This document shows positions 1-7,572 of a stretch of DNA of 64,000 nucleotides, one piece after another; positions within the stretch are counted from its first letter, which is position 1; each line of letters opens with the position of its first letter. A program made the position numbers and the translations under genes. The stretch covers positions 186,001 to 250,000 of the forward strand of contig NZ_AQUR01000103.1 in NCBI RefSeq assembly GCF_000372525.1, in the 5' to 3' direction. The notes under the pieces were generated by a model, which saw only the letters and a program-made list of their open reading frames with translations, searched no databases and had not been told where the DNA came from. This DNA comes from Cupriavidus neocaledonicus (GTDB lineage Bacteria > Pseudomonadota > Gammaproteobacteria > Burkholderiales > Burkholderiaceae).

Positions 1-599
1 GGTGCGCAGCCATCCGCGGCGTCGAAGGCGGCGGCCTGGTCGAGGACCTGCCGACGCATACCTTCAAGACCGACGATGGCGAGATCGCACTGAAGTGCCC
101 GACCGAGATCGCCATCACCGATCGCCGTGAGAAAGAGTTGAGCGACCTCGGCTTCATCCCGCTGGTGCACTGCAAGAACTCGGACTATGCCGCGTTCTTC
201 GCCGCCCAGTCGGTGCAAAAGCCCAAGAAGTACAACACCGACAGCGCCAATGCCAATGCCGTGCTGTCGGCTCAGCTGCAGTACATCTTCTCCGTGTCGC
301 GCGTGGCGCATTACCTCAAGGCCATGATGCGGGACAAGATCGGCAGCTTTGCCTCAGCGCAGAACGTAGAGAGCTTCCTGAACCGCTGGATCTCCCAATA
401 CGTTCTGCTGGACGATAACGCCAGCCAGGAGCAGAAGGCTCAGTTCCCCCTGCGGGAAGCCTCGATCCAGGTGTCGGAGGTACCCGGCAAGCCGGGCACC
501 TACCGCTCCGTCGCCTTCCTGCGCCCGCACTTCCAGCTTGACGAACTTTCGATCTCGCTGCGGCTGGTTGCGGATTTGCCGAAAGCGGCAAACTCCTGA
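1..599 (+). CDS. tssC: T6SS contractile sheath large subunit TssC (3' end)
   Basis: This is the C-terminal part of TssC (VipB/ImpD), which with TssB forms the cytoplasmic contractile sheath around the Hcp tube. The reading frame is open from the left edge (codons in phase with position 3) to the TGA at 597-599, so the start lies outside the window. The visible part begins with the conserved AAIRGVEGGG...LPTHTF block, followed by CPTEIAITDRREKEL and GFIPLVHCKNSDYAAFF, which are hallmarks of the TssC C-terminal half. The last visible strands (SFLNRWISQYV and the ending FQLDELSISLRLVADLP) match the usual TssC terminus. It is followed 94 bp later by hcp on the same strand. The gene for its partner TssB presumably lies just upstream, out of view. 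Confidence 0.96.
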   Translation, partial: CAAIRGVEGGGLVEDLPTHTFKTDDGEIALKCPTEIAITDRREKELSDLGFIPLVHCKNSDYAAFFAAQSVQKPKKYNTDSANANAVLSAQLQYIFSVSRVAHYLKAMMRDKIGSFASAQNVESFLNRWISQYVLLDDNASQEQKAQFPLREASIQVSEVPGKPGTYRSVAFLRPHFQLDELSISLRLVADLPKAANS

Positions 600-640
600 C
601 CGTGATCCCTGCGGGGGAATGCGGGCGCAGTACCTAGCAA

Positions 641-656
641 TGCCAGGAAACTGGCA
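641..656 (+). other. Stem-loop upstream of hcp
   Basis: TGCCAG (641-646) and CTGGCA (651-656) form a perfect 6-bp stem closed by a GAAA (GNRA) tetraloop, in the tssC-hcp gap. There is no T-tract, so it is not a convincing terminator. A role in RNA processing or stability is inference only. Confidence 0.4.
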
Positions 657-693
657 AGAAGCCTAAATAGCGATTTTCATCGAGGGTCTTTCC

Positions 694-1197
694 ATGAAGG
701 ATATCTACGTCAAGTTCGGCAGCCCGGCAATCAAGGGCGAATCGCAAGACAAGGACCACAAGGACTGGATCGAGGTCAACACCTGGAAGCACAGCATCAC
801 GCAGCCGCGTTCGGCCACCGCGTCCACCGCGGGCGGCCATACCGCCGAGCGCTGCGAGCACGGCGAGATGGTGTTCACCAAGGATCTGGACGTGGTCAGC
901 CCGCTGCTGTACCAGCACGTATCGGGCGGCACCACGTTCGACGAAGTCACCATCGACTTCCTGCGGGCCGACGGTGAAGGCAAGCGCGTCAAGTACCTGG
1001 AAATCAAGCTGAAGAACGCCATCCTGGGCGCGGTGTCGGCCAACGTGGTTGCCGAGGGCATCCCCAGCGACAGCTTCACGCTGAAGTACGCTGCCGTGCA
1101 GTGGAAGTACACGCAGCAGAAGATCGGCGGCAACCAGGGCGGCAACTCGCAGGGCGCCTGGAGCCTGACCAAGAACGACAAGACCTACTCGGTCTGA
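694..1197 (+). CDS. hcp: T6SS tube protein Hcp (TssD)
   Basis: Hcp forms hexameric rings that stack into the inner tube expelled by the T6SS; it is also a secreted hallmark protein. The 167-residue length is typical for the family. The sequence starts MKDIYVKFGSPAIKGES and keeps the family blocks WIEVNTWKHSITQP, GEMVFTKDLDVVSPLLYQHV, YLEIKLKNAILGAV and WKYTQQKI. It lies between tssC and tssE, the common order in beta-proteobacterial clusters. Stem-loops flank the gene on both sides (641-656 and 1217-1240), which may help give the large excess of Hcp over the other components; that is inference. Confidence 0.97.
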   Translation: MKDIYVKFGSPAIKGESQDKDHKDWIEVNTWKHSITQPRSATASTAGGHTAERCEHGEMVFTKDLDVVSPLLYQHVSGGTTFDEVTIDFLRADGEGKRVKYLEIKLKNAILGAVSANVVAEGIPSDSFTLKYAAVQWKYTQQKIGGNQGGNSQGAWSLTKNDKTYSV

Positions 1198-1216
1198 CGT
1201 TCCTGCAGTCAAGCCT

Positions 1217-1240
1217 TGCCGCGGCAGCGTTGCCGCGGCA
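1217..1240 (+). other. Strong stem-loop downstream of hcp
   Basis: The 10-bp self-palindrome TGCCGCGGCA occurs twice (1217-1226 and 1231-1240) separated by GCGT, so the RNA can fold a perfect 10-bp GC-rich stem 20 nt after the hcp stop. No long T-run follows. It may protect the hcp 3' end or partly reduce read-through into tssE; the structure is seen, the function is inferred. Confidence 0.5.
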
Positions 1241-1257
1241 TTTGCTTGTTCGCTCCC

Positions 1258-1731
1258 ATGAAAGGCTTTGAGCCCAGCCTGCTCGACAAGCTCTTCGACG
1301 ACGAGCCGCACGCGCCGCTGCCCAGCGCGCTGCGGCAATTGTCGCTGGAGGAGCTGAAGGCAACGGTTGCCCGCGACATCGAGTCGCTGCTGAATACGCG
1401 CATCGTCCATGAGGATGCCGATTTCAACGGCTTGCCCGAATGCCGGCGGTCGCTGCTGACCTATGGGCTGAATGATTTCGCGGGGCTGAGCCTGGCCAGC
1501 TTCGATGACCGCCAGTACATCTGCCAGTCGTTGCGCAATGCAATCGAGCGCCATGAGCCGCGCTTGCAGAACGTCAACGTCGCGCTGTCGGTCAACGAGC
1601 GGGCTACCAGCGTGCTGTGCTTTGGCATCAGCGCGGTGCTGCTGGTGGGGCCCGCGCGCGAGCCGGTCAGCTTCGATGCCATGCTGCAGCCATCGACGCT
1701 GCAGTATTCGGTCACGCGAGGGCGGGGCTGA
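1258..1731 (+). CDS. tssE: T6SS baseplate protein TssE (gp25-like)
   Basis: TssE is the gp25-like baseplate wedge protein from which sheath assembly starts. The ATG at 1258 gives 157 residues (MKGFEPSLLDKLFDDEP...); an upstream TTG at 1216 lies inside the post-hcp hairpin and was rejected. Family features visible are the N-terminal LLDKLFD motif, the VARDIESLLNTR block and the TYGLNDFAGLSLAS block, where the conserved GLND/GL pattern of the gp25 lysozyme-like fold sits. A C-terminal strand region follows. The gene lies between hcp and tssF, and all neighbours are baseplate or sheath genes. No good Shine-Dalgarno sequence is seen before the ATG. Confidence 0.9.
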   Translation: MKGFEPSLLDKLFDDEPHAPLPSALRQLSLEELKATVARDIESLLNTRIVHEDADFNGLPECRRSLLTYGLNDFAGLSLASFDDRQYICQSLRNAIERHEPRLQNVNVALSVNERATSVLCFGISAVLLVGPAREPVSFDAMLQPSTLQYSVTRGRG

Positions 1732-1819
1732 AGCGCGGCGGCGGGTCAGGTTGGCCGTCGGAGCCACAGACCTCATCGCTGCGTATCCGCCTTACTAGTG
1801 TCACCACCGGCCACACAGA

Positions 1820-3667
1820 ATGGAAGACTTGCTGCCATATTACGAACGCGAACTGGCCTTCCTGCGCCGGTATTCGCGCGACTTTGCCGAGCGCTATCCC
1901 AAGATTGCGGCGCGCCTGGCAATGTCGGCCGATGGCTGCGACGATCCCCACGTCGAGCGGATGATCGAATCGTTCGCCTTCCTGTCCGCCCGCATCAGCA
2001 AGAAGCTCGACGACGAGTACCCCGAATTCACCGAAGCGCTGCTGGAGGTGCTGTATCCGCACTACCTGAGCCCGTTTCCGTCCTGTTCCATTGCGCATTT
2101 CGACGTGGCCGGCATGGCGGCGCAGTTGAGCGCGCCGGTCACGGTGCCGCGCGGCACGTTGCTGATCACGCGCCCGGTGCGCAAGGTGGAGTGCCGTTTC
2201 CGCACGGCCTATGACGTGACCTTCCTGCCGTTGCGCGTCGCTGCCGCGGGCTTTGAGCGGGCGGTGTCCGCGCCATCGACGGTGAACTTGCCGAAGGGGG
2301 CGACGGGCGCTATCTCGATCGAGCTGGAGTACCTGGGCGAGCAGGGCGGCTTCGATGCGCTGGGCCGCCAGGCAGTGCGCGTGTACCTGGACGGCGAACC
2401 GTCATTCGTGGCGGCGCTGGGCGACGCACTGTTCCTGCACGTGGCTGCGGCGTATGTGGAAGAGCGCCCCGGTGTGTGGAAGCGCCTGCAGCGGGCGCCG
2501 CTGCGCGAAGTGGGTTTCGGCGCGGACGAGGCGCTGATCGACACCCCCGCGCGCTCGCATCCGGCATACCGCCTGCTGAGCGAGCATTTCGGCTTTGCCG
2601 AGAAATTCAACTTCTTCGATCTCGACCTGGACCCGGTGCAGCGGGCGCTGGTGCCCGGCGGCGCTGTGCGCCGCGTGACCCTGCACCTGGTACTGACCGA
2701 GGTGCGCAGCGACAGCAACACCGCGCGTCTGCTTGAAGGGCTTGGCGCGGCTCACCTGCGCCTGCACTGCACGCCGGTGGTCAACCTGTTCCGGCAAAAA
2801 GCCGACCCGATCCGCATCGAGCATACCGCCACTGCTTATCCGGTGGTGGCCGACAGCCGCCGCGCACACGGTTTCGAGATCTATTCGATCGACCAGGTGC
2901 AACTTGTGCGCGAAACCGCAGCCAGTCATGACGTGGTGGAGTTCCGGCCGTTCTACTCTCTGCACCACGGCGAAGATCCGGGCAGCGCCGGACACTACTG
3001 GATTGCCCGCCGCAATGCCCTGGTAGCGGAACGCAGCCCGGGCTTCGAGACCGAAATCTCCATCGTCGATTCGGACTTCGATCCCGCCAGCCCACGCACG
3101 GAAACGCTGAGCCTGAGCGTGACCTGCACCAACCGCGACCTGCCCGCGCTGCTGGCGTTCGGGCAGCCCGATGGCGACCTGACCATGGAGGGCAGCTCGA
3201 TCGCGCGCCGCATCAGCTTCCTGCGCAAGCCGACGCCGTCGATGCGGCTGAGCAGCGGGCGCTCGTCGCAGTGGCGGCTGGTTTCGCTGCTGGCGCTGAA
3301 TCACCTGTCCCTGGTGCAGAACGGCCTGGCCACGCTCAAGGAGATGCTGCGCCTGCATGACCTGCCGCGCAGCGCGATCTCGGCGCGGCAGATCGAAGGC
3401 ATCGTCGGCCTGGACTACAAGCCGACGACGCAGTGGCTGGCCGGCAAGCCGTTCGCCACCTTTGTGCGCGGGCTCGAGATCCAGCTGACGCTGGACGAGG
3501 ATGCCTTCGTCGGCACCGGCCTGCATCGCTTTATCCGGGTCATGGATCATTTCTTTGGCCTGTATGTCCACCTGAACAGCTTTGTGCAGCTGGTCGCGGT
3601 ATCGCGCCGCGGCGGCAAGGAACTGGCAAGATGCGCACCCCGCAGCGGCGAATCGATCCTGGTGTAA
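1820..3667 (+). CDS. tssF: T6SS baseplate protein TssF
   Basis: TssF (VasA/ImpG) forms the baseplate wedge with TssG, TssE and TssK. The protein is 615 residues, normal for the family. The N-terminus is diagnostic: MEDLLPYYERELAFLRRYSRDFAE, then YPKIAARL and the SFAFLSARISKKLDDEYPEFTEALLE block. Further TssF features are the PHYLSPFPSCSIAHF motif and a C-terminal region ending with an FxRGLEIQLTLDED strand and a GLHRFIRVMDHFFGLYVHLNSF helix. The 3' end overlaps tssG by 37 bp, implying translational coupling. Confidence 0.96.
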   Translation: MEDLLPYYERELAFLRRYSRDFAERYPKIAARLAMSADGCDDPHVERMIESFAFLSARISKKLDDEYPEFTEALLEVLYPHYLSPFPSCSIAHFDVAGMAAQLSAPVTVPRGTLLITRPVRKVECRFRTAYDVTFLPLRVAAAGFERAVSAPSTVNLPKGATGAISIELEYLGEQGGFDALGRQAVRVYLDGEPSFVAALGDALFLHVAAAYVEERPGVWKRLQRAPLREVGFGADEALIDTPARSHPAYRLLSEHFGFAEKFNFFDLDLDPVQRALVPGGAVRRVTLHLVLTEVRSDSNTARLLEGLGAAHLRLHCTPVVNLFRQKADPIRIEHTATAYPVVADSRRAHGFEIYSIDQVQLVRETAASHDVVEFRPFYSLHHGEDPGSAGHYWIARRNALVAERSPGFETEISIVDSDFDPASPRTETLSLSVTCTNRDLPALLAFGQPDGDLTMEGSSIARRISFLRKPTPSMRLSSGRSSQWRLVSLLALNHLSLVQNGLATLKEMLRLHDLPRSAISARQIEGIVGLDYKPTTQWLAGKPFATFVRGLEIQLTLDEDAFVGTGLHRFIRVMDHFFGLYVHLNSFVQLVAVSRRGGKELARCAPRSGESILV

Positions 3668-4722
3668 TCCGCACGCTGCTGCGGCAACCCTACCGCTACG
3701 AGTTCTTCCAGGCGGTGCGGTTGCTCGAGCTCCACTATGCGCGCGAAGGTGCCGGCACACCGGAGCAGGTGCTGGCCACGCGCGTCGCTTTCCGCAATAC
3801 CCTGTCGCTGTCGTTCCCGCCGAGCGAGCTGCAGTCCATCGAGGCCGCCACGGCGCTGAATGGGGAACTGGATAGCGATGCGGCCTTTGCGCAGGCCCTG
3901 GCCGATGGTGCGCTGGACCAGGTGTCGATCACTCCCACCTTCTTCGGGATGCTGGGCGCGCAGGGCGCGCTGCCGCTGCACTACACCGAGATCGTGGCGG
4001 AGCGCGAAACCCTGCGCCGCGACCGTGCCGCACGCGCCTTCTTCGATATCTTCTCCAACCGCGCGACGGCGCTGTTCTACCAGGCGTGGAAAAAGTACCG
4101 GCTGCCGTTCCAGCACGAAGTCGACCGCAACCGGCATTACCTGCCACTGCTGCTGTCGCTGGCCGGCATGTCGGACAAGTCCATGCGGCGCAGCCTGTCA
4201 GCCACGGCGGGGGTCGTGCATGACGAAGCGCTGGCCGGGTATGCCACCGCCGCGCGCCACCGGCCGGTATCGGCCGCCTATTTGCAGCAGGTGCTGTCCG
4301 ATTACTTCCGGGCTGAAGTACGCGTGGAGCAGTTCGTCGGCGGCTGGTACCAGGTGCCGCCGTCGCAGTATTCGCGGCTTGGCGGCACCAACAATCTGCT
4401 GGGCGCCACCGCACTTGCCGGGGCCCGCGTCTGGCAGCGGGACCTGCGCGTTCGGATCTGGATGGGGCCGGTGGGCCGAGAACAGTATCGCAACTTCCTG
4501 CCGGGTGCCGAAGGCGCCCTGGCCTTGCGCAAGATGGTGACGGTGCTGTGCGGTGCGACGCTGGAGTACGAAGTCGGCCTGATCTTGCGCGCCAGCGACG
4601 TATCCGGCTGCGCGCTTGGCGCCGAAGGCAGCGGCAGGCTTGGCTGGGATACCTTCCTCAGCACCAGGCCCGCGCGCCAGGACCGCAGCGATGCGCGCTA
4701 CACGCTTGCGCCCGTGCATTGA
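3631..4722 (+). CDS. tssG: T6SS baseplate protein TssG
   Basis: TssG (VasB/ImpH) partners two TssF copies in the baseplate wedge. The chosen start is the ATG at 3631 (MRTPQRRIDPGVIRTLLRQPYRYEFFQAVRLLE), preceded by AAGGAA, giving 363 residues. A longer open frame reaching back to 3433 is only overlap with tssF. The N-terminal LLRQPYRYEFFQAVRLLE motif, the FRNTLSLSFPPSE block, the TPTFFGMLGAQGALPLHYTE block and the DIFSNRATALFYQAWKKYR segment are all family features. The start lies inside tssF, so the two products are probably made in a coupled ratio. clpV follows after 80 bp. Confidence 0.95.
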   Translation: MRTPQRRIDPGVIRTLLRQPYRYEFFQAVRLLELHYAREGAGTPEQVLATRVAFRNTLSLSFPPSELQSIEAATALNGELDSDAAFAQALADGALDQVSITPTFFGMLGAQGALPLHYTEIVAERETLRRDRAARAFFDIFSNRATALFYQAWKKYRLPFQHEVDRNRHYLPLLLSLAGMSDKSMRRSLSATAGVVHDEALAGYATAARHRPVSAAYLQQVLSDYFRAEVRVEQFVGGWYQVPPSQYSRLGGTNNLLGATALAGARVWQRDLRVRIWMGPVGREQYRNFLPGAEGALALRKMVTVLCGATLEYEVGLILRASDVSGCALGAEGSGRLGWDTFLSTRPARQDRSDARYTLAPVH

Positions 4723-4802
4723 GTACAGCTTTGCTTTCGTCACGATTTCGCCACTAACGCGCGCCACCAACGCGATTCACACCTACCGGAGCCCAAGCCG
4801 CC

Positions 4803-7532
4803 ATGGCCATTCCCCTCAAGACGTTGATCGCCAAACTGAATGCAAGCTGCCGGCAGGCCGCAGAGCGCGCCGCGTCGCTGTGCATGGCGCGCGGCAACTA
4901 TGAGGTCGACCTGGAGCACCTGTTCCTGGCGTTGCTGGAAAACGCGCGCAGCGATTTCTCGGTGGCCGTGCGTGCCAGCGGCATCGATCCCTCGGCGCTG
5001 CAGCGCGACCTGGAAGCGGAAATCGCGCGCTTCAAGGACGGCAACACGCGCACGCCGGCTTTTTCGCCGTATCTGCCGAAGCTGTTCGAACATGCGTGGC
5101 TGATCGCGTCGCTCGACTCCCAGACGACCCGCATCCGATCCGGCCACCTGCTGCTGGCCTTGCTGACAGAGCCGGCGCTGGCGCCGCTGGCAGTACGCGG
5201 CTCGCATCGCTTTGCGGAGTTCGATGCGGACCGCCTCAAGCATGATTTTGACAAGCTGACCGCCGGTTCCGAAGAGCGGGAGCAGGCGGTGGACATGGCC
5301 GATGGCAGCGGGACCACGGCAAGCGCCAGCGGTGCCACGGCGGCGCCCGCGTTGACCGCGACGCCGGCGCTCGACCAGTTCACCGTCGACCTGACCCAGT
5401 CCGCCCGCGATGGCCGTATCGACCCGGTGATCGGGCGCGATGCCGAAATCCGCCAGGTCATCGACATCCTGATGCGGCGCCGGCAGAACAACCCAATCCT
5501 GACCGGCGAGGCCGGCGTCGGCAAGACCGCGGTGGTCGAAGGCCTTGCGCAGCGTATTGCGGTGGGCGACGTGCCGCCGCCGCTGCAGGGCGTGACCGTG
5601 CGTACGCTCGACATGGGGCTGCTGCAGGCCGGTGCCAGCGTGAAAGGCGAATTCGAGAATCGCCTGAAGAACGTCATCGAGGAAGTCCGCAAGAGCCCGC
5701 AGCCCATCATCCTGTTTATCGACGAAGCCCATACCATCATCGGCGCGGGCGGGCAGGCCGGGCAGAACGATGCCGCCAACCTGCTCAAGCCTGCGCTGGC
5801 GCGCGGCGAGCTGCGAACCATCGCCGCGACGACCTGGAGCGAGTACAAGAAGTACTTCGAGAAGGACGCCGCCCTGGCGCGTCGCTTCCAGGTGGTCAAG
5901 GTCGACGAGCCCAGCGAGACGCTGGCTGCAGCGATGCTGCGCGGCATGGTTCCGCTGATGGAGCGCCATTTCGGCGTGCGCGTGCTGGACGAAGCCATCA
6001 CCGAGGCGGTGCGCCTTTCGCATCGCTACATCAGCGGCCGCCAGCTGCCGGACAAGGCGGTCAGCGTGCTCGATACTGCTTGCGCCAAGGTGGCGCTGGG
6101 GCAGAACGCCACGCCAGGGCCGATCGAGGACGATCGCAAGGCGCTTGAGCGCCTGGCCGTGGAACTGGCTGCGCTGCAGCGCGAGCAGCGCGTCGGCGCC
6201 GCGCACGCGGAGCGTCTGGCAACGCTGGAAGCACAGCGTGCCGAACTGGAGCAACGCGTGACCGCCGCCGATGCGCGCCTGGCGCAGGAGCGCGAGCTGG
6301 TGGCGCGCATCCAGGCACTGCGTACGGCACGAGAGCAGGGCAACGATGCGGAGACGGAAGCAGCCGAGCCGGCCATGGCCGCCAACAGCGATGTGGTGGC
6401 AATGCCGCGCAAGGGCAGCCGCAAGGCAGCTGCTGCGGCTGCGGAACCCGACGAACTCGACCGGCTGCTGGCGGAGCTTCGTGCGCTCCAGGGTGAAGCG
6501 CCGATGGTGCCGTTGCAGGTCGACGGGCACGTGGTTTCGGAGATTGTATCGGCATGGACCGGGATTCCCCTTGGCCGCATGGTCAAGGATGAGCTGCGCA
6601 CGGTGCTGAACCTGAAGCCCTTGCTGGCCGCGCGCGTGATCGGCCAGGACCATGCGCTGGATGCAATCGCCCAGCGCGTGCGCACCGCCACCGCGAACCT
6701 GGAAGATCCAAACAAGCCGCGGGGCGTGTTCCTGTTCGCCGGCCCGTCCGGCGTGGGCAAGACCGAAACCGCGCTGGCGCTGGCAGACATCCTCTACGGT
6801 GGCGAACGCAAGCTCATCACCATCAACATGAGCGAGTACCAGGAAGCGCACAGCGTGTCGGGGCTGAAGGGATCGCCGCCGGGCTATGTCGGTTATGGCG
6901 AGGGCGGCGTGCTGACCGAGGCCGTGCGCCGCAACCCCTACAGCGTGGTGTTGCTGGACGAGATCGAGAAGGCCCACCCGGATGTGCTGGAGATGTTCTT
7001 CCAGGTGTTCGACAAGGGCGAGATGGACGATGCCGAAGGGCGGCCCATCGACTTCCGCAACACCATCATCATCCTGACGTCGAATGTCGGCTCGTCGGCC
7101 ATCATGCAGGCCTGCCTGAACAAGCCCGCGGAGGAACTGCCTGACGCCGACGCCCTGGCCGAGATGCTGCGACCGACACTGTACAAGGCCTTCAAGCCGG
7201 CCTTCCTGGGACGTACCAAGGTAGTGCCGTACTACCCGATTCCGGACGACGTGCTGGTGGAAATCATCACGCTCAAGCTGGGCCGCATCCGCGACCGTGT
7301 GGCCGCCAACCACAAGGCGGAATTCCAGTGGGATAACGCGCTGGTCGAGGCGGTGCTGGCGCGCTGCACCGAAGTCGATGCCGGTGCGCGTGCGGTCGAC
7401 CAAATCCTGAACGGGACGCTGCTTCCGGAAATCGCGCAGACCGTGCTGGTGTGCATGGCTGAAGGCGGCGGCGTCGACAAGATCAAGGTCACCACGGGCA
7501 AGAACGGTGAGTTCAAGTATCGCATCAGCTGA
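4803..7532 (+). CDS. clpV: T6SS sheath-recycling AAA+ ATPase ClpV (TssH)
   Basis: ClpV is a hexameric ClpB-like AAA+ unfoldase that recognises contracted TssC and disassembles the sheath for reuse. It is 909 residues long. An N-terminal Clp-N-type helical domain occupies roughly residues 10-155. The first Walker A (GEAGVGKTA) is near residue 235 with Walker B IILFIDEAHT. A coiled middle domain with many Arg/Glu/Ala spans about 440-530. The second Walker A (GPSGVGKTE) is near 647 with Walker B VVLLDEIEKAHPDV. An Ala-rich low-complexity linker at about 515-550 is longer than usual but in frame. A long open frame on the opposite strand across this gene is a codon-bias shadow. Confidence 0.97.
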   Translation: MAIPLKTLIAKLNASCRQAAERAASLCMARGNYEVDLEHLFLALLENARSDFSVAVRASGIDPSALQRDLEAEIARFKDGNTRTPAFSPYLPKLFEHAWLIASLDSQTTRIRSGHLLLALLTEPALAPLAVRGSHRFAEFDADRLKHDFDKLTAGSEEREQAVDMADGSGTTASASGATAAPALTATPALDQFTVDLTQSARDGRIDPVIGRDAEIRQVIDILMRRRQNNPILTGEAGVGKTAVVEGLAQRIAVGDVPPPLQGVTVRTLDMGLLQAGASVKGEFENRLKNVIEEVRKSPQPIILFIDEAHTIIGAGGQAGQNDAANLLKPALARGELRTIAATTWSEYKKYFEKDAALARRFQVVKVDEPSETLAAAMLRGMVPLMERHFGVRVLDEAITEAVRLSHRYISGRQLPDKAVSVLDTACAKVALGQNATPGPIEDDRKALERLAVELAALQREQRVGAAHAERLATLEAQRAELEQRVTAADARLAQERELVARIQALRTAREQGNDAETEAAEPAMAANSDVVAMPRKGSRKAAAAAAEPDELDRLLAELRALQGEAPMVPLQVDGHVVSEIVSAWTGIPLGRMVKDELRTVLNLKPLLAARVIGQDHALDAIAQRVRTATANLEDPNKPRGVFLFAGPSGVGKTETALALADILYGGERKLITINMSEYQEAHSVSGLKGSPPGYVGYGEGGVLTEAVRRNPYSVVLLDEIEKAHPDVLEMFFQVFDKGEMDDAEGRPIDFRNTIIILTSNVGSSAIMQACLNKPAEELPDADALAEMLRPTLYKAFKPAFLGRTKVVPYYPIPDDVLVEIITLKLGRIRDRVAANHKAEFQWDNALVEAVLARCTEVDAGARAVDQILNGTLLPEIAQTVLVCMAEGGGVDKIKVTTGKNGEFKYRIS

Positions 7533-7572
7533 TATCGGCATGCGCAGACTGGTGACATCGCGGGAGTAATTC

